From NCBI RefSeq assembly GCF_000024985.1, contig NC_013524.1:434001-498000 (forward strand): a stretch of DNA of 64,000 bases. The letters run 5' to 3'. The notes under the pieces were generated by a model. It was given only the letters and a program-made list of their open reading frames with translations, ran no database searches and was not told where the DNA came from. The translations under genes and the position numbers were made by a program. This document shows, in pieces, positions 44,617-53,207 of the stretch. The stretch's first letter is position 1; each line of letters starts with the position of its first letter. Origin of the DNA: Sphaerobacter thermophilus DSM 20745. GTDB taxonomy: Bacteria; Chloroflexota; Chloroflexia; Thermomicrobiales; Thermomicrobiaceae.

Positions 44617-45028
44617 GGGGATGCCGATCACTCGACGCAGATCCAGTCGTCGCCCGCTCCACCCACACCGGCCCAGCTCGCACGGAGCCATGCAGAATGC
44701 CATGCCCCCGCGGTGATGGCGCTTGACCCAGTACCGTGCTACACCGCCGCTGTCGCCGCCACCCGTTCGCCGTCATCCTGAGCAGAGCCGGTCGGCGCGC
44801 CCGCGCCGGGCAGCGAAGCGAAGGATCTCTCCGGTGCGTGGCCGATCCGACGCGAGATCCTTCGCTGCGCCCAGGATGACAGGGACAAGACAACGGTGAC
44901 CGTTCCATGTCCCACGGTATGGCGTCAAACGCCATAGCCGCGGCACGCTGCGAGCACAGCACACCAATCCGCGGACGGAGCGCTCCGGTTGTCCAGCGCC
45001 ACCGGTCCGGTGGACCGATGGCGCGCGC
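44617..45028. repeat. Intergenic region with GAAGGATCTC palindromic repeat, copy 2
   Basis: The repeat occupies 44772-44881: GTCATCCTGAGCAGAGCC, then GCGAAGGATCTC and GAGATCCTTCGC arms, ending CCAGGATGAC. It is related to the unit at 40863-41011. The remaining ~300 bp, down to the dehydrogenase stop, show no gene. Confidence 0.65.
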
Positions 45029-46144
45029 CTACTGGTAGCGGATCACGCCACGGATATTGCGACCTTCGAGCATGTCCTGGTACCCCTCGTTGATCTGGTC
45101 GAGGGTATAGGTCTTGGTAATCAACTCATCCACCTTGAGCGTGCCGGTGCGGTAAAGCTCAAGGTAGCGCGGCAGGTCGGCCCGTGGGTTCGAGTTCCCG
45201 TACAGGCTACCGACGATCTCCTTCTGCATCAGAACCAGATCGAGCGGCGGGACGTCCATGCGGTCCACCCCCACCGGCGCCAGGCCGACGACGACGGTTC
45301 GCCCGGCCTTGCGCGTGGCCTTGTATGCCATGCCGATGTGCTCCGGCTGGACCACGTCGATCGTCACGATCGTCTTGTCGGCGCCGATGCCGTTGGTCAA
45401 CTCCAGGATGCGGGCGACGGGATCTTCCCGGCTGTTGTTGATGGTGTGGGTCGCCCCCATTTCCTCGGCCATCTCCAGCTTGAAGTCGACCAGGTCGACC
45501 GCGATGACCTTGGCCGCGCCCTTGACCGCCGCGCCTTGCACCGCGTTGATGCCGACGCCGCCGATGCCGAAGATGGCCACCGTCTCACCCGGCTGGACAT
45601 CGGCCCGGTTGATAGCAGCGCCGAAGCCGGTGGGCACGCCACAGCCGACCAGGCACACCTTGTCGAGCGGCAGATCCTTGGAGATCGGCACCACCGAGGC
45701 CACGGGACAGACGGTCCACTCGCTGAAGGTCGAGATCAGGCACATCTGGCCCAGCCCCTGGCCGTCCTTGTTCCGCATGCGATAGGTGCCGTCCAGTTGC
45801 TGACCCTGGAGGATCCCCGCGCCGAGGTCGCAGAGCATCGTCAGGCCGGAGGAGCACCAGCGGCAGCGGCCGCAACTCGGGATGAAGGTGAGGATCACGT
45901 GGTCGCCGGGTTTGACGGCGGTCACGCCCGGCCCGACCTTCTCGACCACCCCCGCTCCCTCATGCCCGGCGACGATGGGGTAGTTCACCGGGAGATCGCC
46001 GGTGACGAGGTGCCAGTCGGAGTGGCAGAGGCCGGAGGCCACAAGGTGGACCAACACCTCGCCCTCCTTGGGATCGTCGAGCTCGATCTCCTCAATCTGG
46101 AACGGCTGGTTAGTGCCGTACAGGACGGCCGCGCGAGTCTTCAT
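45029..46144 (-). CDS. Zn-dependent alcohol dehydrogenase, NDMA-dependent/mycofactocin-associated type
   Basis: The 371-residue medium-chain dehydrogenase starts at the ATG at 46144 (GGGAGGCTGCC upstream). Catalytic zinc ligands Cys40 (GLCHSDWH) and His61/Glu62 (AGHEGAGVV) and structural zinc cysteines 91, 94, 97 and 105 (CGRCRWC, LC) are present. IFGIGGVGINAVQGA binds a tightly held NAD. The QLDGTYRMRNKDGQGLGQM insertion and overall pattern match enzymes that need an artificial acceptor (NDMA) in vitro because mycofactocin is the in vivo acceptor. The location 250 bp from mftD agrees. Substrates are probably primary alcohols. Confidence 0.88.
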   Translation of the reverse strand: MKTRAAVLYGTNQPFQIEEIELDDPKEGEVLVHLVASGLCHSDWHLVTGDLPVNYPIVAGHEGAGVVEKVGPGVTAVKPGDHVILTFIPSCGRCRWCSSGLTMLCDLGAGILQGQQLDGTYRMRNKDGQGLGQMCLISTFSEWTVCPVASVVPISKDLPLDKVCLVGCGVPTGFGAAINRADVQPGETVAIFGIGGVGINAVQGAAVKGAAKVIAVDLVDFKLEMAEEMGATHTINNSREDPVARILELTNGIGADKTIVTIDVVQPEHIGMAYKATRKAGRTVVVGLAPVGVDRMDVPPLDLVLMQKEIVGSLYGNSNPRADLPRYLELYRTGTLKVDELITKTYTLDQINEGYQDMLEGRNIRGVIRYQ

Positions 46145-46290
46145 GGCAGCCTCCCTCGCCTCCGACCCCATCTCCCGTAGGGGATGGTGGTCCCACTATC
46201 ACGCTGATCGGTATGAGGGCAGTGTAGGAAGAACCTGGAAAAGCGTCAAGCCGCGTCCATCACGCGAAGCAGGCCAGCAGAAACCACACT

Positions 46291-46309
46291 CGGCGTCCTA
46301 CGGACGCCG
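46291..46309 (-). terminator. Hairpin between mftD and the dehydrogenase gene
   Basis: A perfect 8-bp stem (CGGCGTCC / GGACGCCG) with a TAC loop lies between the mftD stop and the dehydrogenase start. It may end the mftD transcript or attenuate read-through. No T-run is present. The other ~250 bp of this gap hold no gene. Confidence 0.4.
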
Positions 46310-46421
46310 GCTTGGTGCCGTGGAAAAGCCGGCATCTCGCCGGTCCCCTCGTCCACGAGTGTGAGGAACGCGAGGCGGCAAGATGCCGGCGCTCATTGAG
46401 AGGTCGTGCGCAGTCAGCCGG

Positions 46422-47651
46422 TCAGGACGGCTCGGGCGCGATCCCGGCACGCTGGGCACGCTGCCGCGCCTGCTCGGGCGACAGGCCCCGGGTGAAATCC
46501 GGCGGGATGTACAACACGTCGGGGTCCAGGTCACGGACCGAAGCCCGCCCGATGCCGATGAGCGTCGTGTCGATCCCGTTGCGCAGGATGTCGAGGACGT
46601 TGCGCACCCCGGCCTCGCCGTTGGCCGCCAACCCCCAGAGGTAAGCACGCCCGATCATGACCGCCCGCGCACCCAGCGCGAGCGCCTTGACCACGTCGCT
46701 GCCGCGCCGGATCCCGCCGTCGAGCAGCACCTCGATCTGGTCGCCGACGGCCTCCACGATGGCAGGCAGCGCGCGGATCGACGCGGGCGTGCCGTCGAGA
46801 GTGTTGCCCCCATGGTTGGAGACGGAGATGGCATCAGCGCCGATCTCGACTGCGCGCCGGGCATCCTCGGGGAGCATGACGCCCTTGATGATGAACGGCC
46901 CGTCCCACTGCTTGCGCAGCCAAGCGATGTCCTCCCAGGTCGGGAGCGGCGTCTGCATCCAGGTCGCGTAGGCACCGAAGAAGGTAGGCGCGGGCTTTCC
47001 GGGCAGGGCGAGGTTCGGGACCGTCAGGTCCGGTAGCCCGCCGCGGCGGAGGAAGGACAGGGTCCAGCGCGGGTGGGTGATGCCCTGCGGGGCGTACCGC
47101 AGCAGCGCCTCCAGGTTGAGCCTCTCCGGAATCCACGGGCTCCCCCAGTCGCGCCGCGTGTCGAACGACCAGTCGAGCGTCACGATCAGACCCTTGGCGC
47201 CGGCCCGCTTGGCTCGGTCGAGGTAGTGGAGCATGTCGTCGCGGCTGCCCAGCCAGTAGATCTGGAAGAAGGTCCGCGGGTTGGCCGCCACGACCTCCTC
47301 GATCGGCTTGCTGGCAAACGAACTGAGGCCCATGATCGTGCCGGCCGCCGCCGACGCGCGTGCCACGGCCACCTCGGCGTCCGGGTGCACCGCCTGGACG
47401 CCGGTGGGCGAGATGATCACCGGGAAGGAGATCTCCTCGCCGAGCACGGTCGTGGTGAGGTCCCGCGTATTGGGGCGATCGGCCAGTTGCGGGCGAAGCC
47501 CCAACTCGGCGAAGGCAGTTACGTTATCGTTGAGCGTGATGCCCTGCTCGGAGCCGGCGATCAGCGCGTAGTAGACGGATCGCGGCAGGCGCTTTTTCGC
47601 GCGGCGCTGCGCCTCCGCGACGGACTCGAACCAACCACCCGTACTAGCCAT
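46422..47651 (-). CDS. mftD: Pre-mycofactocin synthase MftD
   Basis: The 409-residue FMN-dependent alpha-hydroxyacid oxidase-fold protein has an AGGTAGGGAGCC ribosome site. It shows RLPRSVYYALIAGSEQGITL, FPVIISPTGVQAVHPDAEVA, GLIVTLDWSFDTRRDWGSPW and the active-site AISVSNHGGNTLDGTPASI with the catalytic His. The EVLLDGGIRRGSDVVKALAL phosphate loop follows. MftD oxidatively deaminates the AHDP intermediate to form pre-mycofactocin. In actinobacteria mftD follows mftC; here it lies on the opposite strand 4 kb beyond mftF, with a dehydrogenase and a MoxR-VWA gene in between. Confidence 0.92.
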   Translation of the reverse strand: MASTGGWFESVAEAQRRAKKRLPRSVYYALIAGSEQGITLNDNVTAFAELGLRPQLADRPNTRDLTTTVLGEEISFPVIISPTGVQAVHPDAEVAVARASAAAGTIMGLSSFASKPIEEVVAANPRTFFQIYWLGSRDDMLHYLDRAKRAGAKGLIVTLDWSFDTRRDWGSPWIPERLNLEALLRYAPQGITHPRWTLSFLRRGGLPDLTVPNLALPGKPAPTFFGAYATWMQTPLPTWEDIAWLRKQWDGPFIIKGVMLPEDARRAVEIGADAISVSNHGGNTLDGTPASIRALPAIVEAVGDQIEVLLDGGIRRGSDVVKALALGARAVMIGRAYLWGLAANGEAGVRNVLDILRNGIDTTLIGIGRASVRDLDPDVLYIPPDFTRGLSPEQARQRAQRAGIAPEPS

Positions 47652-47690
47652 GGCTCCCTACCTCCACTACCGGCGCGCCCGCCCTGCCGG

Positions 47691-49706
47691 TCACGCCGAC
47701 AGGCAGTAGCTGACAGCAGCCGGGATGTCCTCCATGCGCTCGATGAAGACGCATCGGCCCCGCCCGCGAGCCGCCAGCTCCTGGCAGGCGCGGACGCGGC
47801 TGTCTTCGAGCGAGGTGCCGATCACATGGAGCCGCGGGTACTTCGCTGCCAGCGGCAGTGGGTCGTCGCCGAGATTGTGCATGCCGTCGGTGAAGATGAT
47901 GCCGATCTTCTCCTGGGTCGCCGTCCGCTCCAGCTCACGCAGGCCGACTTCCAGCCCCAGCCGCAGGTTGGTCAGCCCGCGCGCGCGAACCGACAGGATC
48001 TCATCGACCAGCCGGGCCAGGGGCTTCTCCTGCGTGGCGCCCTTGAGCACGGCCGCGTCGCGCCAGAAAAGTGCCACGGCGTAGTCATCGTCCCGGATGT
48101 TGCGCGCCAGCGACGCGGCCGCCAGCGCGGCGTTCATCAACTTGGTGCCGCGCATCGAGCCGCTGACGTCGAGCAGGAGCACGTAGGTGCGCCGGGCGCG
48201 GACCCGCTCCAGCACCCAGAAGTCGTCGTACTCCGGGTACGGCTTGCCGGCGATTTCCTCGATGGTGCGGTCGAGGTCGAGGTCGTCGGAATTGAAGCGG
48301 TAGCGGACGGGCCGCAGCTTCCCCTTGCCGGCGTTGGTGGTCGGGTCGTGCCGCGCCAGCTTGATGACGATCTTGAGCGCCAACCGCCGGGTGAGATCTC
48401 GCAGGTCGTCGTCCGGCGCCTCCGGCCAGAGGTCCCCGAGCAGCGCGAGCGCCGCCCCCTCGTCCTGCTGGTACAGCTCACGGAAGGCCTCGTCGTCGAA
48501 CTGGCCGTCCTCCCGCAGCACCAGCCGAGCGCCGGGATGATCGCGCAGGATATCGGCACGCGAGCGGGGGCTGCGCGCCCCGCGCTCGGCGGTGAGCATC
48601 GCGATCTCGTCCGGCCGGTAGATGCGCGGCGGCTGCTCGACCTTCCCCGCCTTGGGGAGGGAGTCCGGCTCGGGCGCCGGGCGCAGCGGGAGGACGATCG
48701 GCCCCGGACGCCGCGGCGGGCGTCGCTTGCGGCCGGTGGGCGCGACGATCGGGTTGTCGATCTCCAGGACATGCTTGCCCCGGGCGGCCTGCGGGATGAA
48801 GTAGAAGACGTTTTCCCACAGTTCCCGCACGATCGCCTCCGGCGTCCGCTCGGCCGTCTCGGCCAGCAGCATGCGGCCGGAAAGCGCCAGCAGCGCGGCG
48901 TCGAGCACGAGGTCCTTGGCCGCATTATCAGCATGCGTGAGATCCACCCCGCGGAGCGGCGCCAGGCGTTCGGCGACCAGCACCAGGTCGATCGCGCCGC
49001 GCACGGACGAGCCCATGCGGACCTCCGGGTGCGTGCGCGTGGCGCGGGTGAGGGCGACGGCGCCGTTGATGAGCCAGTCGTTGCCGCTCCCGGTCCGCAG
49101 GCGCACGACGGCCCGCTCTTCCTCCTCGCTCTGGTAGCCGATGGCGAGACGGCAGAGCCGGTCGTAGATCGACTGGCTGACTCGCAGGGTGCCCACGTTG
49201 TCGAAGGGATTCATTGCGGCGATGAGCCGGAACCCGGGCGCCGCCCGGACGAGGCCGTAGCGCGGCACGACGAAGCTGCGTTCGGCCAGCGGGCTCAGCA
49301 GGGTGTTCAGGGTGTCCTCCGGCACCCGGTTGAACTCCTCGATGTAGAGGAGCGCACCCCGCAGCATGGCCTCGGTGAGCGGACCGGGAACGAAGTCGTC
49401 CGGCCGGTACCCGTGCGCCAGCACCGCCGCCGGGTTGTGGAACCCGACGAGCTTGGCGGGCGTCAGATCGGCATTCCCCTCGACCATGATGAACGGCGCG
49501 CCGGAGGCGCGGGCGATGGCGCGCAGCAGGGTCGACTTGCTCGTGCCCGGTGGTCCTTCGAGGAGCAGATCGCGCCCCGCGTTGAGCGCCGCGACGATCT
49601 GCTCCAGCTCTCGCTGCCGTCCGACCACGTCCGCGCGCACCAACTCGCGGACCTCTTCGAACGCGACGCGCCCGTTGTCCTCACGGGGCCGTTGCACGCC
49701 TGTCAC
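47691..49706 (-). CDS. Second MoxR AAA-VWA fusion protein
   Basis: This 671-residue protein has the same architecture as the one at 42664-44616. Its AAA module has VGRQRELEQIVAALNAGRDL, EGPPGTSKSTLLRAI, ALLYIEEFNRVPEDTLNTLL and FRLIAAMNPFDNVGTLRVS. The middle is a long Pro- and Arg-rich linker (GRKRRPPRRPGPIVLPLRP). The VWA domain has TYVLLLDVSGSMRGTKLMNA and ARGLTNLRLGLE. The GTG start lies in the stop of the upstream MoxR gene (GTGA), so the two ATPases are translated together and could form mixed hexamers. It ends 40 nt before mftD. A maturation role for mycofactocin-linked enzymes is inference. Confidence 0.88.
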   Translation of the reverse strand: MTGVQRPREDNGRVAFEEVRELVRADVVGRQRELEQIVAALNAGRDLLLEGPPGTSKSTLLRAIARASGAPFIMVEGNADLTPAKLVGFHNPAAVLAHGYRPDDFVPGPLTEAMLRGALLYIEEFNRVPEDTLNTLLSPLAERSFVVPRYGLVRAAPGFRLIAAMNPFDNVGTLRVSQSIYDRLCRLAIGYQSEEEERAVVRLRTGSGNDWLINGAVALTRATRTHPEVRMGSSVRGAIDLVLVAERLAPLRGVDLTHADNAAKDLVLDAALLALSGRMLLAETAERTPEAIVRELWENVFYFIPQAARGKHVLEIDNPIVAPTGRKRRPPRRPGPIVLPLRPAPEPDSLPKAGKVEQPPRIYRPDEIAMLTAERGARSPRSRADILRDHPGARLVLREDGQFDDEAFRELYQQDEGAALALLGDLWPEAPDDDLRDLTRRLALKIVIKLARHDPTTNAGKGKLRPVRYRFNSDDLDLDRTIEEIAGKPYPEYDDFWVLERVRARRTYVLLLDVSGSMRGTKLMNAALAAASLARNIRDDDYAVALFWRDAAVLKGATQEKPLARLVDEILSVRARGLTNLRLGLEVGLRELERTATQEKIGIIFTDGMHNLGDDPLPLAAKYPRLHVIGTSLEDSRVRACQELAARGRGRCVFIERMEDIPAAVSYCLSA

Positions 49707-50608
49707 TCCCCGTCCTTGCTCCCACCGACCGCCTCCGGGACGATGCCGGCGACGATCTCGCGGATCACGTCCTCCGGCGTCCGCTCGGTCGTCTCGTGCA
49801 GGCTGATCTTGCTGGAGAGCGCCAGCGACGCGGCCTCCAGCAGCACGTCTTCAAACCTGGCGCCATCGCCGTTGAGCGGCGTTCCGCGGATCTCCGCCAA
49901 CTGGTGGGCCACCAGCACCAGATCGATCGCGCCGCGGACGGAGGATCCAAGCCGCGCCTCCGGGTGTTCGCGGGTTGCGCGGGTGATCGCCACGGCGGCC
50001 TCGATCAGGCGGGTCGCATCGCTGCCGGTGCGCAGGGCGACGATCTGCCGCTCCTCCTCCTCGCTCTGATAGCCCATCGCGAGGCGGCAGAGCCGGTCGT
50101 AGATCGAGATGCTGATCCGCGCCGTGCCCACGTTGTCGAAGGGGTTCATCGCGGCCACGATCCGGAAGGTGGGGAGCGCCCGCAGCGTGCCGACGCGCGG
50201 GATGGTGATCTCCCGCTCCGCCATGGCGGTCAGCAGGGTGTTGAGCGTATCCTCCGGCACCCGGTTGAATTCCTCGATGTAGAGGAACCCGCCGCGCTGC
50301 ATGGCGTCGGGGAGTGGCCCGGGCACGAAGTCCTCCGGCCGGTAGCCGTGGCGCACCACCTGGGCCGGGTTGTGGTAGCCGATCAGCTTGGCCGGCGTCA
50401 GATCGGCATTGCCCTCCACCAGCACCAGCGGGATATCGTAGTGGCGGGTGATCGTCCGCAGGATCGTGGACTTCCCGATCCCGGGCGGGCCTTCGAGCAG
50501 GAGGTCCCGCCCGGCGCTGATCGCGGCCAGGATGCTGGTGATCTCGCGCTCGCGGCCGACGACCTCCTCGCGCACCGCCTGATAGATCGCCTGCACCGTC
50601 GCTGTCAT
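49703..50608 (-). CDS. MoxR-type AAA ATPase without VWA domain
   Basis: The 301-residue protein starts at the ATG at 50608 (GGGGGAAG upstream; an ATG 21 nt earlier has no site). The AAA core is VVGREREITSILAAISAGRD, EGPPGIGKSTILRTI, GGFLYIEEFNRVPEDTLNTL and FRIVAAMNPFDNVGTARIS. The C-terminal lid has LGSSVRGAIDLVLVAHQLAE. It lacks the VWA extension of its two homologues and is coupled to the second fusion gene. It could be the catalytic partner or a regulator of the fused hexamer. Confidence 0.88.
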   Translation of the reverse strand: MTATVQAIYQAVREEVVGREREITSILAAISAGRDLLLEGPPGIGKSTILRTITRHYDIPLVLVEGNADLTPAKLIGYHNPAQVVRHGYRPEDFVPGPLPDAMQRGGFLYIEEFNRVPEDTLNTLLTAMAEREITIPRVGTLRALPTFRIVAAMNPFDNVGTARISISIYDRLCRLAMGYQSEEEERQIVALRTGSDATRLIEAAVAITRATREHPEARLGSSVRGAIDLVLVAHQLAEIRGTPLNGDGARFEDVLLEAASLALSSKISLHETTERTPEDVIREIVAGIVPEAVGGSKDGE

Positions 50609-50680
50609 GCTCGGGCTTCCCCCGTTCATCGTCGGCGGACGGGACTCGCGCGGGGCACACCCGTGCGAGTCCCGTCCGCG

Positions 50681-51484
50681 CTACTGGATCGTGAAGCCGG
50701 CATCGACCGGCAGTGTGACGCCGGTGACGTAGCGGGCGTCATCCGATACCAGCCACAGGATGGCGTTGCTGATATCGACCGGCTCCAGCATCTCGACCGG
50801 CAGGAGGTTGGAAATCGCCGACGGGTTGTCCGCCAGCAACTGCGCCATGGCCTCGTTGACCACCATCGGGGTGTTGACGCCGGTCGGATGCACGGTGTTG
50901 ACACGGATGTTGTGCGGCGCCAGCTCGATCGCCAGCGTACGCATCAACCCTACCACACCGTGCTTCGCCGCGACATAATGTCCGGTCCCGGCAAAGCCTT
51001 TCAGACCTGCGGTCGAGGACGTGATGACGATGCTCCCGCCGCGACCACCGGCGATCATGTGGGGGATGACCGCCTTGCAGCTCTGCCACACTCCGGTCAG
51101 ATTGGTGTCGATCATGTCCCGCCACTGTTCGTCGGTCAGCTCCCAGGAGCCGCCGCTGGCGAAGCCCGCGATTCCGGCATTGGCGAGCAGGATGTCGATG
51201 CGGCCGAACTCGCTCATCGCGCGGTCGGCGACAGCCTGCATCTGGGCGCCATCCCGCACATCGGCCTGCACTGCCACACAGCGCCGGTCGAGGTCTTCGA
51301 CCAGGCGGACCGTCTCCTCCATGTCCGCCGGGGTGGCCATCGGGTAGGGGACCGTGTCGATCTGCGCCGCGATGTCGCAGATGACGATGTCAGCGCCCTC
51401 GCGCGCCAGGGTTACGGCGTGCGAGCGCCCCTGTCCGCGGGCTCCACCAGTGATAACGGCGACTTTCCCGTCGAGTCTACCCAT
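50681..51484 (-). CDS. Mycofactocin-coupled SDR oxidoreductase 1
   Basis: The 267-residue protein has the coupled-SDR signature: an insertion after the second strand (CDIAAQIDTVPYPMATPADM) in addition to GGARGQGRSHAVTLAREGAD for NAD. The catalytic Ser is in VITSSTAGLKGFAGT and Tyr/Lys are in YVAAKHGVVGLMRTL. Enzymes of this type keep NAD bound and pass electrons to mycofactocin. The N-terminal ~100 codons are almost identical in DNA to the next gene. The AAGGGAGGCGC ribosome site is clear. The alcohol substrate is unknown. Confidence 0.9.
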   Translation of the reverse strand: MGRLDGKVAVITGGARGQGRSHAVTLAREGADIVICDIAAQIDTVPYPMATPADMEETVRLVEDLDRRCVAVQADVRDGAQMQAVADRAMSEFGRIDILLANAGIAGFASGGSWELTDEQWRDMIDTNLTGVWQSCKAVIPHMIAGGRGGSIVITSSTAGLKGFAGTGHYVAAKHGVVGLMRTLAIELAPHNIRVNTVHPTGVNTPMVVNEAMAQLLADNPSAISNLLPVEMLEPVDISNAILWLVSDDARYVTGVTLPVDAGFTIQ

Positions 51485-51514
51485 CGTGCGCCTCCCTTCA
51501 GCGCGGCACGTCGA

Positions 51515-52351
51515 TCACGCAGCGTTGCTGGCGTTCATGCCCGCGGCCACCTCCACGGCAGTGCCGGTGATGTAGCGGGCGTCGTCCGAAATCAGGAAAA
51601 GGATTGCGTTGGAGATGTCCTCCGGCTCAACCCAGGGGATCGGCAGGACGTTCAGGCTGGAGAAGGCAGCCAATGCATCGTCGGCGGTCGGGTTTTCAAG
51701 GTCCGGACGGAACAGCTTGTAGGTCGCGTCGTTGTGGATCATGGGGGTATTGACCGTGGTCGGGCAGACGGCGTTGACCGTGATCCCGTACTGGGCCACC
51801 TCCATCGCCACCGACTTGACCAGCCCGATCACGCCCCACTTGGCGGCGACGTAGTGGGCAATGTTCGGCATCCCCACACGCCCAGCCATGGAGGCGGTCG
51901 CCACGATGCGCCCGGAGCGCCGCTCGATCATGTGCGGCAGCACAGCGCGGATCGAGTTGAACACCCCCGTGAGGTTGGTGTCGATCATGTCCCGCCACTG
52001 CTCGTCGGTCATGTCCACCACCGTGCTGGTGGAGGAGATCCCGGCGTTGGCGAGCAGGATGTCGACCTTGCCAAACTCGGAGAGCACCCGGTCGACAACC
52101 GCCTGCATCTGGGCACCGTCGCGCACGTCGGCCTGCACTGCCACACAGCGCCGGTCCAGATCCTCGACCAGGCGGACCGTCTCCTCCATGTCCGCCGGGG
52201 TGGCCATCGGGTAGGGGACCGTGTCGATCTGCGCCGCGATGTCGCAGATGACGATGTCAGCGCCCTCGCGCGCCAGGGTTACGGCGTGCGAGCGCCCTTG
52301 CCCGCGCGCCCCGCCGGTGATGACCGCGACTTTGCCATCGAGTTTGCCCAT
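51515..52351 (-). CDS. Mycofactocin-coupled SDR oxidoreductase 2
   Basis: The 278-residue enzyme has TAAGGAGTGCAG before the ATG. It has the same insertion (CDIAAQIDTVPYPMATPADM) and NAD motif. Catalytic residues are in VATASMAGRVGMPNI and YVAAKWGVIGLVKSV. It carries an extra ~15-residue loop (YKLFRPDLENPTADDALAAF) in the substrate region, absent from SDR 1 but shared with SDR 3 and 4. The first third matches SDR 1 and the middle matches SDR 4, so the gene is a mosaic. Confidence 0.9.
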   Translation of the reverse strand: MGKLDGKVAVITGGARGQGRSHAVTLAREGADIVICDIAAQIDTVPYPMATPADMEETVRLVEDLDRRCVAVQADVRDGAQMQAVVDRVLSEFGKVDILLANAGISSTSTVVDMTDEQWRDMIDTNLTGVFNSIRAVLPHMIERRSGRIVATASMAGRVGMPNIAHYVAAKWGVIGLVKSVAMEVAQYGITVNAVCPTTVNTPMIHNDATYKLFRPDLENPTADDALAAFSSLNVLPIPWVEPEDISNAILFLISDDARYITGTAVEVAAGMNASNAA

Positions 52352-52362
52352 GACTGCACTCC

Positions 52363-53193
52363 TTACTTCAAGCTGGCACCGGCATCGACCGGGAGAGAGA
52401 TGCCGGTGACGTAGCGCGACGCATCCGACGCCAACCAGAGGACGGCGGCGCTGATATCGTCCGGCTCCAGCCAGGGGACACCGAGCAGGTTCAGCGTCCG
52501 GAAGATCGGCGCGACATCCTCCCGCGTCGGATGCTCCAGGTCAGGTCGGAAGAGCCGGTACGTGGCCTCGTTCTGGATCATCCCGGTATCGACCGAGGTG
52601 GGGTGCACGGCATTAACCCGGATGCGGTACGGCGCCAGCTCCACCGCAAGCGCACGCGCCAGCCCGACGATCCCGTGCTTGGCCGCGACATAGTGCGCCA
52701 TGTGCGCGTAGGGCCGGAGACCGGCGGTGGAACTGACGAGGATCAGCGAGCCGCCTGCGCCGCGCTCGATCATGCTCGGGATGACCGCCCGGCAGGTGAT
52801 CCACGCGCCCTTCAGGTTCGTATCGACCACGGCGTCCCACTCGGCCTCGGTCAGCTCCCAGGCCCGGGCGTAGCTCCCGGCCCCCGCATTCGCGACGACG
52901 ATGTCGATGTGGCCGAACGCCTCCAGGCCGGCGGCGATCGCGGCTTCCATCTGACGCGTGTCGCGCACATCCGCCACCTGGGTCAGGCAGCGCCGCCCAT
53001 GCGACTCGACGAGCGCGGCCGTCTCACGCAGGTCATCCGGCGAGGCCAGGGGCCATGGCACCTCGGGGATCGACGCACAGCGATCCACCGCGATGATGTC
53101 GGCCCCCGCCGCGGCCAGGCGGGCCGCATGGGCCCGCCCCTGCCCGCGGGCAGCGCCGGTGATGAGAGCGACCTTGCCGTCGAGCGTGCCCAT
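52363..53193 (-). CDS. Mycofactocin-coupled SDR oxidoreductase 3
   Basis: The 276-residue protein has the insertion in a diverged form (AVDRCASIPEVPWPLASPDD), NAD loop GAARGQGRAHAARLAAAGAD, Ser in LVSSTAGLRPYAHM and Tyr/Lys in YVAAKHGIVGLARAL. It has the YRLFRPDLEHPTREDVAPIF loop. It is the most diverged of the four coupled SDRs and probably has a different substrate. It starts 14 nt after SDR 4, so both lie in one transcript. Confidence 0.88.
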   Translation of the reverse strand: MGTLDGKVALITGAARGQGRAHAARLAAAGADIIAVDRCASIPEVPWPLASPDDLRETAALVESHGRRCLTQVADVRDTRQMEAAIAAGLEAFGHIDIVVANAGAGSYARAWELTEAEWDAVVDTNLKGAWITCRAVIPSMIERGAGGSLILVSSTAGLRPYAHMAHYVAAKHGIVGLARALAVELAPYRIRVNAVHPTSVDTGMIQNEATYRLFRPDLEHPTREDVAPIFRTLNLLGVPWLEPDDISAAVLWLASDASRYVTGISLPVDAGASLK

Positions 53194-53207
53194 CGTCGCT
53201 CGATCCG

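Noticed and set aside
47073-52414. 998- and 872-residue + strand frames (47073-50069, 49796-52414)
   Set aside because: Antisense shadows of mftD, MoxR/VWA and SDR genes; composition is His/Arg/Asp-rich without motifs.
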